23,069 nt of DNA from Deltaproteobacteria bacterium UBA2385 (GCA_002343455.1 DDSR01000228.1:1-23069); one strand, 5' to 3'. Positions 14,832 through 22,853 are shown, counted from the first letter of the stretch. Notes: generated by a model from the sequence alone, not told the origin. Translations and numbers: made by a program.

Positions 14832-16043
14832 ATGCGCCTCGCGACCCACTTCCTCGCCGCCTTCCTCGCCGCCTGCAGCGGCGGCCTCGCCGCGTGCGGC
14901 GGCGGCGGCGCCGATGAACCCAAGGAGATCGTCGTCGGCGAGTACGGCTCGTTGACCGGCACGGCCGCCACCTTCGGCATCTCGACCGACAACGGCATCA
15001 AGATGGCGACCGAGGAGCAGAACGCCAAGGGCGGCATCGCCGGCGTGCCGATCCGCGTCGTGGTCGAGGACGACCAGAGCAAGGCCGAGGAGGCCGCCAC
15101 GGCGGTCAACAAGCTGCTCTCGCGCGACCGCCCCGTCGCCATCCTCGGCGAGGTCAGCTCCAGCCGCACCCTCGCCGCCGCCCCCCTCGCCCAGGCCGCG
15201 GGGGTGCCGATGATCTCGCCCTCCTCGACCTCGCCCAAGGTCACCCAGGTCGGCGACTACATCTTCCGGACCTGCTTCATCGACCCCTTCCAGGGCACGG
15301 CGATCGCCAAGTTCGCCTACACCTCCAAGGGCGTGCGCAAGGTCGCGATCCTCAAGGACGTGAAGAACGACTACAGCGTCGGGCTGGCCCAGTTCTTCAG
15401 CGAGACCTTCACCCAGATGGGCGGGACGGTCATCGGGGAGGAGGCCTACAGCGAGGCGGACGTCGACTTCAAGGCCCAGCTGACCAGCATGATCGCCCTG
15501 CAGCCCGAGGCGCTCTTCGTGCCCGGCTACTACACCGAGGTCGGGCTGATCGCCCGGCAGGCCCGCGAGCTGGGCTTCACCGGCCTGCTGCTGGGCGGGG
15601 ACGGCTGGGACAGCAGCAAGCTGGTCGAGATCGGCGGCGAGGCCATCATCGGCAACTACTTCACCAACCACTACTCGGTGGACGATCCCAACCCCGAGGT
15701 GCAGGCCTTCATCGCCAAGTACCAGGCCAAGTACGGCGAGAAGCCCGACGGCCTGGCCGCGCTCGGCTACGACAGCGCCCGCATCCTCTACCAGTCGATG
15801 GAGGCGGTGGCGGCCGACCCGGCGATGTTGGCCGGCCTCGCCGACCGCAGCAGCGTGCCGGCCACCAAGGGCGCCCGCGACGCCGCCCGCAAGGCCTTGC
15901 GCGACCAGATCGCCAAGACCAGCGGCTTCAAGGGCGTCACGGGCACCATCACGATGGACGCCGATCGCAACCCGACCAAGCCGGCGGTGGTGGTCGAGGT
16001 GACCGCGGACGGCACCCGCTTCGTCGAAGCCATCGCCCCTTGA
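14832..16043 (+). CDS. livJ: Branched-chain amino acid ABC transporter substrate-binding lipoprotein
   Basis: 403 residues from ATG 14832. The signal peptide ends in a lipobox, LAAC at 19-22, so Cys22 is probably lipidated; an earlier LAAC at 12-15 is the less likely site. The mature protein has the type I periplasmic-binding fold of the LivJ/LivK family: VGEYGSLTGTAATFGIS near the start, GGIAGVPIRVVVEDDQSKAEEAATAVNKL, ILGEVSSSRTLAAAPLAQAAGVPMISPSSTSP, and FVPGYYTEVGLIARQARELGF. It delivers leucine, isoleucine, valine or a related small ligand to the permeases encoded downstream. Ligand specificity cannot be told from sequence. It is the first gene of the operon, after a well-formed promoter and 22 bp before livH. 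A full transporter set suggests normal function. Confidence 0.95.
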   Translation: MRLATHFLAAFLAACSGGLAACGGGGADEPKEIVVGEYGSLTGTAATFGISTDNGIKMATEEQNAKGGIAGVPIRVVVEDDQSKAEEAATAVNKLLSRDRPVAILGEVSSSRTLAAAPLAQAAGVPMISPSSTSPKVTQVGDYIFRTCFIDPFQGTAIAKFAYTSKGVRKVAILKDVKNDYSVGLAQFFSETFTQMGGTVIGEEAYSEADVDFKAQLTSMIALQPEALFVPGYYTEVGLIARQARELGFTGLLLGGDGWDSSKLVEIGGEAIIGNYFTNHYSVDDPNPEVQAFIAKYQAKYGEKPDGLAALGYDSARILYQSMEAVAADPAMLAGLADRSSVPATKGARDAARKALRDQIAKTSGFKGVTGTITMDADRNPTKPAVVVEVTADGTRFVEAIAP

Positions 16044-16065
16044 TGGGCCCGTCTCCGAAGGCCGG

Positions 16066-16962
16066 ATGACCCTCCTCCTCCAACAGCTCCTCAACGGCTT
16101 CTCGCTGGGCGCGATCTATGCCCTGATCGCGCTGGGCTACACGATGGTCTACGGCACCCTGCAGCTCATCAACTTCGCCCACGGCGAGGTCTACATGATG
16201 GGCGCCTTCGCGGCCCTGTACCTGGCCAAGGTCTCCGGGGTGGCCGACAACCCGACGATCCCCGGCGCCATCGTCGTGATGCTGGGGGCGATGGCCTTCT
16301 GCGCCGTGCTGGGCATGACGATCGAGCGGGTCGCCTACCGGCCGCTGCGCAACAGCAGCCGTCTGAACATGCTGATCACCGCGATCGGCGTCTCCCTGCT
16401 GCTCCAGAACCTGGGCCTGCTGATGTTCGGGGCGCTGCAGGACTTCCCCTCCCTGCTGCCCGAGGCCCGCTGGACCGTCTCGGGGGTGATGGTCCGCAGC
16501 AACGACCTCGTCATCTTTGGCGTCACCGCCACGCTGATGGTGGTGTTGACCTGGATCGTCGAGCGCACCCAGCTCGGCCGGGCCATGCGGGCGGTCTCGC
16601 ACTCCCGCGACGCCGCCGCCCTGATGGGCATCCCGGCCGACCGGATCGTCGTCGCCACCTTTGCAATCGGCAGTGTCCTGGCCGGCGCCGCCGCCGTCCT
16701 GGTGGCGATGGACAAGCACACGATCCGCCCGGACATGGGCATGACCTTCGGCCTGAAGGCCTTCGTCGCCGCCGTCCTGGGCGGCATCGGATCGGTGCCC
16801 GGCGCGGTCGCCGGGGGGCTGCTGCTGGGCCTCGCCGAGACCCTGGTCAGCGGCTACGTCTCCTCGACCTTCCGCGACGCCATCGCCTTCCTGCTGCTGA
16901 TCCTCATCCTGCTCTACAAGCCCTCCGGCCTGTTCGGCAAGCACGTCCCGGAGAAGGTGTGA
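16066..16962 (+). CDS. livH: Branched-chain amino acid ABC transporter permease LivH
   Basis: 298 residues from ATG 16066. Inner-membrane permease with about eight hydrophobic segments. Family hallmarks: LLNGFSLGAIYALIALGYTMVYGTLQLINFAHGEVYMMGAF at about 8-48, RVAYRPLRNSSRLNMLITAIGVSLLLQN, the coupling loop RTQLGRAMRAVSHSRDAAALMGI (about 167-189), and GGIGSVPGAVAGGLLLGLAETL near the C terminus. It pairs with LivM to form the channel. The stop overlaps the start of livM by 4 bp (GTGA), so translation is coupled. Confidence 0.96.
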   Translation: MTLLLQQLLNGFSLGAIYALIALGYTMVYGTLQLINFAHGEVYMMGAFAALYLAKVSGVADNPTIPGAIVVMLGAMAFCAVLGMTIERVAYRPLRNSSRLNMLITAIGVSLLLQNLGLLMFGALQDFPSLLPEARWTVSGVMVRSNDLVIFGVTATLMVVLTWIVERTQLGRAMRAVSHSRDAAALMGIPADRIVVATFAIGSVLAGAAAVLVAMDKHTIRPDMGMTFGLKAFVAAVLGGIGSVPGAVAGGLLLGLAETLVSGYVSSTFRDAIAFLLLILILLYKPSGLFGKHVPEKV

Positions 16963-17912
16963 GGCAGGGAGCCCTCGCCTACGGCATCCTGGCCCTGCTG
17001 CTCGCCGCGGTCTGGGGCATCGAGCTGTTCCTGGTCCCCTGGACCGATCCCTACCTGACCGACATCGTCATCCGGGTCGGCATCAACCTGCTGGCGGTGA
17101 TGGGCCTCGCCCTGGTGCTGGGCTTCACCGGGCAGTTCAGCCTGGGCCACGCCGGCTTCATGGCGGTCGGCGCCTACGCGGCCGCGGCCTCGACGCTCTA
17201 CGCCGGGGTCCCGCCGGTCGGCGGCATCGTCGTCGGCGGGCTCGTCGCGGCCCTGGCCGGCTTCGGGGTGGGCCTGCCGACCCTGCGCCTCTCCGGCGAC
17301 TACCTCGCCGTCGTGACCCTGGGCTTCAACGGCATCATCATCGTGCTGATCCAGAACTCGCCCGCGCTGGGCGGGGCCCAGGGCCTGACCGGCCTGCCCG
17401 TCGCGACGACCTTCGGCCTGACCTTCACCTGCGTCGTCCTGGGCGGCCTCTTCATCCGCAACCTGCTGGTCAGCCCGCTGGGCCGGGTCTTCGAGGCCGT
17501 CCGCGACAACGAGATCGCTACCCGCTCGCTGGGCATCGACACCACCCGGGCCAAGGTGCTGGCCTTCGTGGTCGGCGCCTTCTGGGCCGGCGTCAGCGGC
17601 GCCCTGATCGCCTACTACCGCAGCAGCATCTTCCCCTCGCAGTTCCAGTTCGACCGCAGCATCGAGCAGGTCGCCATGGTCGTCCTGGGCGGCACCGGCT
17701 CGCTCTCGGGCCCGCTGATCGCCGCCACCATCCTCTCGGCCCTGCCCGAGGTCCTGCGCCCGGTCGCCCAGTACCGCATGGTCATCTACAGCATCGTCCT
17801 GATCGCCATGATGATCCTGCGCCCGACCGGCCTGCTGGGCAACCACGAGCTGAGCGATGTGCTGAAGCGCCTCTGGCAGAAGCGGCCGGGCGCCCGGAGC
17901 ACGGCGGCATGA
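16959..17912 (+). CDS. livM: Branched-chain amino acid ABC transporter permease LivM
   Basis: 317 residues from GTG 16959, fixed by the 4-bp overlap with livH. Multi-span permease with the LivM core GLALVLGFTGQFSLGHAGFMAVGAYAAA (about 48-75), coupling loop SPLGRVFEAVRDNEIATRSLGIDTTRAKVLAF (about 173-204) and VVLGGTGSLSGPLIAATIL (about 247-265). It heterodimerises with LivH in the inner membrane. The sequence is somewhat shorter than E. coli LivM, which has an N-terminal extension; this is common. Stop overlaps the ATG of livG by 4 bp. Confidence 0.96.
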   Translation: MRQGALAYGILALLLAAVWGIELFLVPWTDPYLTDIVIRVGINLLAVMGLALVLGFTGQFSLGHAGFMAVGAYAAAASTLYAGVPPVGGIVVGGLVAALAGFGVGLPTLRLSGDYLAVVTLGFNGIIIVLIQNSPALGGAQGLTGLPVATTFGLTFTCVVLGGLFIRNLLVSPLGRVFEAVRDNEIATRSLGIDTTRAKVLAFVVGAFWAGVSGALIAYYRSSIFPSQFQFDRSIEQVAMVVLGGTGSLSGPLIAATILSALPEVLRPVAQYRMVIYSIVLIAMMILRPTGLLGNHELSDVLKRLWQKRPGARSTAA

Positions 17913-18694
17913 GCGAGGCCCTGCTGGAGCTGCGCAAGACCGGCATCCGCTTCGGCGGCCTGCGCGCGGTCAGCGACCTGGACCTAGTCCTGCCCGTCGG
18001 GGTCCTGCACGGACTGATCGGCCCCAACGGCGCCGGCAAGACCACCGTCTTCAACCTCGTCACCGGCATCTACGAGCCCACCGAGGGCGACATCCTGCTG
18101 GCCGGGCGCTCGCTGAAGGGCGTCGCCCCCGCCAAGGTCGCCGCCGCCGGCATCGGCCGCACCTTCCAGAACATCCGACTGTTCGCGGGCCTCAGCGTCA
18201 TCGAGAACGTCAAGGTCGGCATGCACCGCCACCTGGAGAGCACCCTGCTGGACGCGGTGCTGCGCACCCCCCGCTACCGCCGGGTCGAGGTCGAGGCCGA
18301 GGAGCAGTGCCGCACCCTGCTGGAGACCTTCGGGCTGCTGGCGCTGGCCGAGCAGCCCGCCGACTCGCTGGCCTACGGGCTGCGCCGCCGGCTGGAGATC
18401 GCCCGGGCCCTGGCCACGAAGCCCCGCCTGCTGCTGCTCGACGAGCCGGCGGCCGGCATGAACCCCTCCGAAGCCGACGACCTGATGCACCTGATCCGCT
18501 GGGTCCGCGACACCTTCGAGGTCACCATCCTGCTGATCGAGCACCATATGCCCGTCGTCATGGGCATCTGCGAGCGCATCACCGTCCTCGACCACGGCGC
18601 GCTGATCGCCGAGGGCAGCCCCGACGAGATCCGCCGCGACCCCAAGGTCATCGAGGCCTACCTGGGCGCCGATGTGCACGCGGGGCCCGCATGA
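17909..18694 (+). CDS. livG: Branched-chain amino acid ABC transporter ATPase LivG
   Basis: 261 residues from ATG 17909 (ATGA overlap with livM). Walker A GPNGAGKTT at 38-46, Q-loop Gln87 in GRTFQNIRLF, LivG-style signature AYGLRRRLEIARAL at 155-168 in place of LSGGQ, Walker B LLLLDEP at 174-180, switch His212-His213 in IEHHM. It hydrolyses ATP on the cytoplasmic face to drive uptake together with LivF. The signature begins YGLRRR instead of the usual YGQQRR, a minor change. Overlap of 4 bp with livF. Confidence 0.96.
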   Translation: MSEALLELRKTGIRFGGLRAVSDLDLVLPVGVLHGLIGPNGAGKTTVFNLVTGIYEPTEGDILLAGRSLKGVAPAKVAAAGIGRTFQNIRLFAGLSVIENVKVGMHRHLESTLLDAVLRTPRYRRVEVEAEEQCRTLLETFGLLALAEQPADSLAYGLRRRLEIARALATKPRLLLLDEPAAGMNPSEADDLMHLIRWVRDTFEVTILLIEHHMPVVMGICERITVLDHGALIAEGSPDEIRRDPKVIEAYLGADVHAGPA

Positions 18695-19404
18695 GCGCCA
18701 CCCTGGCCGTCCGCGGGCTCAGCGTCTTCTACGGCCAGATGCAGGCGCTGCACGGCGTCGACATCGACGTCCCCAAGGGCCAGATCACCGCCCTGCTGGG
18801 CGCAAACGGCGCCGGCAAGACCACCCTGCTGCGCACGATCAGCGGCCTGAACACACCGCGCTCCGGCAGCGTGCGAATCGACGAGACCGAGCTGGTCGGC
18901 AAGCCCGCCCACGAGGTCGTCAGCGCCGGCATCTCGCAGTCGCCCGAGGGCCGCCAGGTCTTCCCGAACCTGACCGTGCGCGAGAACCTGCAGCTCGGGG
19001 CCTGGATCCGCAAGGACAAAGACGGCGTGCGCGCCGACATGGACCGGGTCGTCGGGCTCTGGCCCCGCCTGGGAGAGCGCCTCGCCCAGCGCGCCGGCAC
19101 CCTCTCCGGCGGTGAGCAGCAGATGCTGGCGATCGGCCGGGCGATGATGTCGCGGCCCCGGATCCTGCTGCTGGACGAGCCCTCGCTGGGCCTCGCCCCG
19201 GTCATCGTCGCCGGCATCTTCGAGACCATCCAGGCCGTCAACCAGGAGGGCACCACGGTCCTGCTGGTTGAACAGAACGCCCACCTGGCCCTGAAGATCG
19301 CCCACTGGGGCTATGTGCTGGAGACCGGGGCCATCCAGAAGCGCGCGCCGGCCGCCGAGCTGCTCGACGACGACGCCATCCGCGCGGCCTACCTGGGCGG
19401 CTGA
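18691..19404 (+). CDS. livF: Branched-chain amino acid ABC transporter ATPase LivF
   Basis: 237 residues from ATG 18691, set by the 4-bp ATGA overlap with livG; a longer open frame upstream is antisense-like noise inside livG. Walker A GANGAGKTT at 37-45, Q-loop within SAGISQSPEGRQVFPNLTVRENL, signature LSGGEQQ at 138-144, Walker B LLLDEP at 159-164, switch His in VEQNAHLAL replaced in the usual LivF manner. It partners with LivG as the second ATPase. Last gene of the operon; the next gene starts 110 bp later with no T-rich terminator between. Confidence 0.96.
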   Translation: MSATLAVRGLSVFYGQMQALHGVDIDVPKGQITALLGANGAGKTTLLRTISGLNTPRSGSVRIDETELVGKPAHEVVSAGISQSPEGRQVFPNLTVRENLQLGAWIRKDKDGVRADMDRVVGLWPRLGERLAQRAGTLSGGEQQMLAIGRAMMSRPRILLLDEPSLGLAPVIVAGIFETIQAVNQEGTTVLLVEQNAHLALKIAHWGYVLETGAIQKRAPAAELLDDDAIRAAYLGG

Positions 19405-19473
19405 AGCGGCGCGTACAGATTTCTTGAGGCTGGCTGTCCAACGGGGAGGGGCTCACTCCGACCGTGGTGTGCT

Positions 19474-19492
19474 CGACCGGATCTCCCGGTCG
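19474..19492. repeat. Small inverted repeat between livF and the next gene
   Basis: CGACCGG (19474-19480) and CCGGTCG (19486-19492) with a 5-base loop. It lies 22 bases before the start codon of the exported protein. No T-tract follows, so it is not a classical terminator. It could be a weak stop signal or an operator. Confidence 0.4.
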
Positions 19493-19514
19493 CGCTCACC
19501 AAGCGGAGCGCCTC

Positions 19515-20120
19515 ATGCGCCGGTTCCTCCCCCTCACCCTCTCCCTCCTCACCCTCTCCCTCCTCCCCCGCGCCGCCGACGCCAGCATCTACATCGGCAA
19601 CCCCAAGCTCACCGTTCGCATCGCCGCCGGCACCGGGCTGACCTTCCAGACCCTGACGCTGGACCAGGCCGTCATCCGCGCCGACGCCTGCGCGCCGACC
19701 GCCCTGAACAGTGGCAACCCGATCGAGCTGCTGGGCATCGGCAAGCTGCTGCCGCACAGCGCCTGCGCCATCGGCGTCGAGACCGGCGATCTGCTGACCA
19801 TCACCGGTGTCGGCAGCACCGGGGGCACCTTCGAGCTGGAGCTGGCGGTGGGCGACCTGGTGCGCACCCTGGTCGCCTCGGAGACCATCTGGCCGGACTC
19901 GTCGGTCAGCAAGGCCTTCATCCTGGAGCTGGCGGCGCCCGGCTGGGTGACCGAGAGCACCCTGGGCCTGAGCAACGGCGTGCACACCGTCGTCGACGCC
20001 CAGCACATCCTGCACGACGACCTGGTCGACGCCATCGAGCTGGACAGCGCGCTGTTCCGCGACGACAACGGCGACGGCGTCCTGCAGAGCGGGGAGCGCA
20101 GCGCGGGACGGCTCGACTGA
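19515..20120 (+). CDS. Exported protein with C-terminal EF-hand calcium-binding loop
   Basis: 201 residues from ATG 19515, with GGAG at 19505-19508; an ATG-like longer start at 19464 would bury the signal peptide. Signal peptide MRRFLPLTLSLLTLSLLPRAADA, cleavage probably after residue 23. The mature part (about 24-180) is beta-rich, with VGDLVRTLVASETIW and SIYIGNPKLTVRIAAGTGLTFQTLTLD, and two cysteines (ADAC, SAC) that could form a disulfide. Residues 183-194 (DDNGDGVLQSGE) fit a canonical EF-hand loop with Asp1, Asn3, Asp5, Gly6 and Glu12. Only one loop is visible, so it may bind calcium loosely or act in pairing. No family recognised. Its last codons begin a 19-bp tandem repeat. It stands between two operons. 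Confidence 0.82.
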   Translation: MRRFLPLTLSLLTLSLLPRAADASIYIGNPKLTVRIAAGTGLTFQTLTLDQAVIRADACAPTALNSGNPIELLGIGKLLPHSACAIGVETGDLLTITGVGSTGGTFELELAVGDLVRTLVASETIWPDSSVSKAFILELAAPGWVTESTLGLSNGVHTVVDAQHILHDDLVDAIELDSALFRDDNGDGVLQSGERSAGRLD

Positions 20121-20167
20121 GGGTAGCAGGCTCGACGGAGGGCAGCAGGCTCGCCTGATGGCAGACG
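20111..20167. repeat. 19-bp tandem repeat, three units, at the 3' end of a gene
   Basis: Units at 20111-20129, 20130-20148 and 20149-20167, each starting GCTCG and carrying a GGGYAGCAG-type end; the third has diverged most. The first unit contains the TGA stop of the exported EF-hand protein. The rest fills the spacer before the VTT-domain gene. Confidence 0.75.
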
Positions 20168-20195
20168 GGGGCCGTGGGGCCGGCTAGAGGGGGGA

Positions 20196-20906
20196 GTGGT
20201 CGACCCTGCCCCGCACCCCGCGCCCCTCGCCTCTCCCCGGGCTCAGGTCCTGCTGCCGCTGGGCCTGGTCCTGGCCCTGGCGCTGGCCGGGCAGGCGCTT
20301 CCCCTGGCCGAGGTGGTCGCCCAGGTGCGGGCCCTGGGGGCCGACCTCGGACCGGTCAGCGGCGTGCTGCTGCTGGCCGCGCTGTACGCCAGCACCGAGC
20401 TGATGCTGGTCCCCGGCTCGCCCGTCTCCCTGCTGGCCGGGGCCATGCTCGGCCCCCTGCACGGCGGTCTGGCCGTCTGGCTGGGGGCCAGCACCTCGGC
20501 GGCGCTGGGCTTCCTGCTGTCGCGGGCGATCGGCGCCCGTCGCCTGGAGGGCTTCGCCTCCCGCCACCCGCGGATGGAGGCGGCCCTGTCTCGGCTGCGG
20601 GTGGGAGGCTGGCGCTGGGTCGTCGCGCTGCGCCTGCTGCCGGCCATCCCCTACACCGCCCAGAACACCCTGGCCGGGCTGAGCGGCATCGCCTTCGGCC
20701 CCTACATGCTGGCCTCGGTTCTCGCCATGGTGCCTGGCGTGCTGCTCTGGGCCTGGGCCGGGCACACCGGGGCCGAGCTGTCGCTCTCCGGATCGCAGCC
20801 GATCGAGGTCTGGGAGTGGGCCGGCCTGCTGCTCAGCGGGCTGCTGGTGCTGGGGCTCGGCGCCCTGGTCCATCGCCGAATCAAGACCGCGGAGGCCCGA
20901 CGATGA
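20196..20906 (+). CDS. TVP38/TMEM64 (VTT-domain) family membrane protein
   Basis: 236 residues from GTG 20196; an AGAGG-like site sits about five bases upstream, but the start is not certain. Inner-membrane protein with about six hydrophobic segments. The VTT core is visible as STELMLVPGSPVSLLAGAMLGPLHGGLAVWLGASTSAALGFLLSRAIG (about 67-114) and RLLPAIPYTAQNTLAGLSGIAFGPYMLAS (about 147-175), with the re-entrant loop pattern and arginine of the family. DedA/TVP38 proteins are linked to lipid scrambling or flipping and to proton-dependent membrane homeostasis; the activity here is not known. The stop overlaps the next ATG by 4 bp (ATGA), so it is coupled to the unknown protein that follows. Confidence 0.88.
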   Translation: MVDPAPHPAPLASPRAQVLLPLGLVLALALAGQALPLAEVVAQVRALGADLGPVSGVLLLAALYASTELMLVPGSPVSLLAGAMLGPLHGGLAVWLGASTSAALGFLLSRAIGARRLEGFASRHPRMEAALSRLRVGGWRWVVALRLLPAIPYTAQNTLAGLSGIAFGPYMLASVLAMVPGVLLWAWAGHTGAELSLSGSQPIEVWEWAGLLLSGLLVLGLGALVHRRIKTAEARR

Positions 20907-21604
20907 ACACCCTCTCCACCCCCGCTCGCCGCACCGTGCTGCTGTACAGCGTGCTCTGCGGCCTCTGTCCGCTGATCCCCATCCCCCTGGTGGACGACTG
21001 GATCCAGGGCGTCGTCGCCCGCCGCATGGTGCGCGCCCTCTTCGCCGAGCAGGGCCTGAGCCCCCCTCGCGAGGCCGTCGTACACCTCACCCGCGAGCGG
21101 GCCTCCTGCACCTGGGGCTGCCTGCTCGCCCCCATCGTCTGGCCCGTGAAGAAGCTCCTCAAGAAGATCCTCTTCTTCCTCTCCTTCAAGAGCTGCATCG
21201 ACGCCTCGGTCTCCTGGCTGCACCGCGGCTGGTTGCTGGCCATGGTGATCCAGCGCGGCGAGCTGCGCGAGCCCCAGCTCGTCCCCGCCAGCGGCGTCTG
21301 GCCGGTCGCCCTGGCCATGGAAGAGGCGCTGGAGGGCGTCCGCAAGAAGCCCATCGCCGCCATCGTCCGTCGCAGCTTCGAGAGCAGCCGCAGCCTGTTG
21401 TATGGCCTGGCCGGCAGGCTGCTGCGAACGGTGAGCCCCGCCCGCGGGCGGGAGGAGGAGGAGGCCGCCCAGGCGGTAGGAGAGCTGCAGCAGAAGGAGC
21501 AGGCCGTGCTGGACGAGCTGGTCGCGCGTCTGGAGGCCGAGGTCTGGCAGGACCAGGAGTACTGGGCGGGGATCCTGGCGCGGTATGAGGAGCGGCGGAG
21601 GTAG
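20903..21604 (+). CDS. Unrecognised membrane protein with C-terminal coiled coil
   Basis: 233 residues from ATG 20903 (ATGA overlap with the VTT gene). One hydrophobic segment at about 12-32 (LLYSVLCGLCPLIPIPLVDDWIQG) contains a Pro-rich turn before a conserved-looking VDDW. A second hydrophobic stretch lies at about 72-116, with lysine-rich KKLLKKILFF between hydrophobic blocks and four scattered cysteines. Residues about 175-225 are highly charged (EEEEAAQAVGELQQKEQAVLDELVARLEAEVW) and likely coiled coil. I do not recognise a family. Being translationally coupled to a VTT protein suggests a partner in the same membrane process. Its stop overlaps the ribosome site of the next gene. Confidence 0.8.
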   Translation: MNTLSTPARRTVLLYSVLCGLCPLIPIPLVDDWIQGVVARRMVRALFAEQGLSPPREAVVHLTRERASCTWGCLLAPIVWPVKKLLKKILFFLSFKSCIDASVSWLHRGWLLAMVIQRGELREPQLVPASGVWPVALAMEEALEGVRKKPIAAIVRRSFESSRSLLYGLAGRLLRTVSPARGREEEEAAQAVGELQQKEQAVLDELVARLEAEVWQDQEYWAGILARYEERRR

Positions 21605-21607
21605 GCA

Positions 21608-22138
21608 ATGGCGTTCACAGTACCGAGCTCGCTGCGCGCCTGGGGCTGGGTGGTCCTGGCGGGCTGTTGCGCGCCCTGCCAGGACATCGACCCATGCTCG
21701 GAGTTCGTGGCGGGCCGAGGATTGTATCTGATGCACGAATCCGGGGGCCTGTTCCCTGGGGCCATGACGATGGACGCGCCGCTCGCCCCCCAGGTCGACC
21801 TGACCGTCACCGTCGTTCGCCTGGACACCCTGGAGTCGGTCTCGGAGACGGTGCGGTTGGAGCCGTACGAGGACTCCGGGCTAAACCTGCCGCGAGAGGA
21901 TGAGGCCTTGCCCAACCTCTTGATGGGGGCGCCGTCAACAGACTGCGGGGACTCCTACCCGGCAGAGCTCATCTTCGAAGCGACGTGGCTGAACCGCTCG
22001 GAGAGGGCTGGCGGAGTGCACCCATACACGCTGCCGCCCATTCGTGTGGTGTGGGCGGACGGGAGACAGAGCGATGTGGTGTCGCTGTGGGGGAGCTGGG
22101 AAATCTGGGCGTCCATCGCGCGGACCCGCAACTGCTGA
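21608..22138 (+). CDS. Putative lipoprotein, function unknown
   Basis: 176 residues from ATG 21608, with GGAGG overlapping the previous stop. The signal peptide ends in lipobox LAGC (17-20), so Cys20 is probably lipidated; three more cysteines lie close behind it (CCAPCQDIDPC). The rest has a beta-rich look (VDLTVTVVRLDTLESVSETVRLEPYED), suggesting an Ig-like or beta-sandwich domain. No family recognised. Third-codon GC is clearly lower than in the genes to its left, so it may have a different history. It follows the coiled-coil gene by 3 bp, so it is probably co-transcribed with it despite the composition change. Confidence 0.75.
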   Translation: MAFTVPSSLRAWGWVVLAGCCAPCQDIDPCSEFVAGRGLYLMHESGGLFPGAMTMDAPLAPQVDLTVTVVRLDTLESVSETVRLEPYEDSGLNLPREDEALPNLLMGAPSTDCGDSYPAELIFEATWLNRSERAGGVHPYTLPPIRVVWADGRQSDVVSLWGSWEIWASIARTRNC

Positions 22139-22182
22139 GGGGTCAGGACTTGTCACTTGTCCCTTAAGTCTTGTGGCGTCAA

Positions 22183-22227
22183 GAGAACTGGTCTGGGGTA
22201 ACCATCTACCTCGGCGATCCGGTTCCC
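22183..22227. repeat. Hairpin repeat copy 1, upstream of the acetyltransferase
   Basis: Shares GTAA (22198-22201), CTACCTC and CGGTTCCC blocks with copies 2 and 3 in the same orientation. The left side (GAGAACTGG) pairs imperfectly with the right side. It lies 111 bases before the start of the GNAT gene. The left arm is about three bases shorter than in the other copies. Confidence 0.7.
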
Positions 22228-22337
22228 CCGGGGGCGGCCCCAGGCTTTCGGCGGAGCCGCTGATCGAGACCGACACGGAGGCTCGTCGACTGCGTGGCCC
22301 GGCTGCGCGGCCGATCGCAGGATAGCCGGAGCCGAAC

Positions 22338-22853
22338 ATGCCCCGCATCCGCCCCGCCACCGTCGCCGACGCTGCCGCGTGCGCGCGAATCTACGCCCCT
22401 CATGTCCAGGGCAGCGCAACGAGTTTCGAGGCCGTCCCGCCCGACGCCGCCGAGCTGGCCCGCCGGATCCACACCATCGGCGCATCCTGGCCGTGGCTCG
22501 TCGCGGAGGAACAGGGCGAGGTGCTGGGTTATGCCTACGCCGGGCCCTTTCGAGACCGGGCTGCATACGACTGGACCTGCGAGTCCACTGTCTACGTTGG
22601 CGCCCCCCGCCGAGGCCTGGGCCGCGCCCTGATGCAAACGCTCATCCAGGATCTCCGTGAGCGCGGTTACTGCACCGTCGTCGCGGGCATCACCCTGCCC
22701 AACGATGCCTCGGTCGGCCTGCACGAGGCGCTGGGCTTCGCGCCGGCCGGCCGCATGCCGCGGGTCGGCTGGAAGCTCGGCCGCTTGCACGACGTGGGTT
22801 TTTGGACCCTCGATCTCGGCCTGGAGGAGCCTGCCGACCGGCCTCGGCGATGA
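22338..22853 (+). CDS. GNAT acetyltransferase, phosphinothricin/methionine sulfoximine type
   Basis: 171 residues from ATG 22338. Acetyl-CoA dependent N-acetyltransferase. Diagnostic blocks: IRPATVADAAACARIYAPHV at 4-23, SFEAVPP at 29-35, AYDWTCESTVYV at 76-87 (the AYxWTxESTVYV signature of the bar/pat/MddA group), the acetyl-CoA loop APRRGLGRAL at 89-98, and LHEALGFAPAGRMPRVGWKLGRLHDVGFW near the end. Relatives acetylate phosphinothricin or methionine sulfoximine/sulfone. The natural substrate here is not known. It is a lone gene, flanked by hairpin repeats on both sides and set in DNA of lower GC, which suggests a recent or mobile origin. Confidence 0.93.
   Translation: MPRIRPATVADAAACARIYAPHVQGSATSFEAVPPDAAELARRIHTIGASWPWLVAEEQGEVLGYAYAGPFRDRAAYDWTCESTVYVGAPRRGLGRALMQTLIQDLRERGYCTVVAGITLPNDASVGLHEALGFAPAGRMPRVGWKLGRLHDVGFWTLDLGLEEPADRPRR

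Noticed and set aside
19474..19492. Rho-independent terminator after livF
   Set aside because: The stem is only 7 bp and lacks a T-tract; it sits closer to the next gene's start than to the livF stop.
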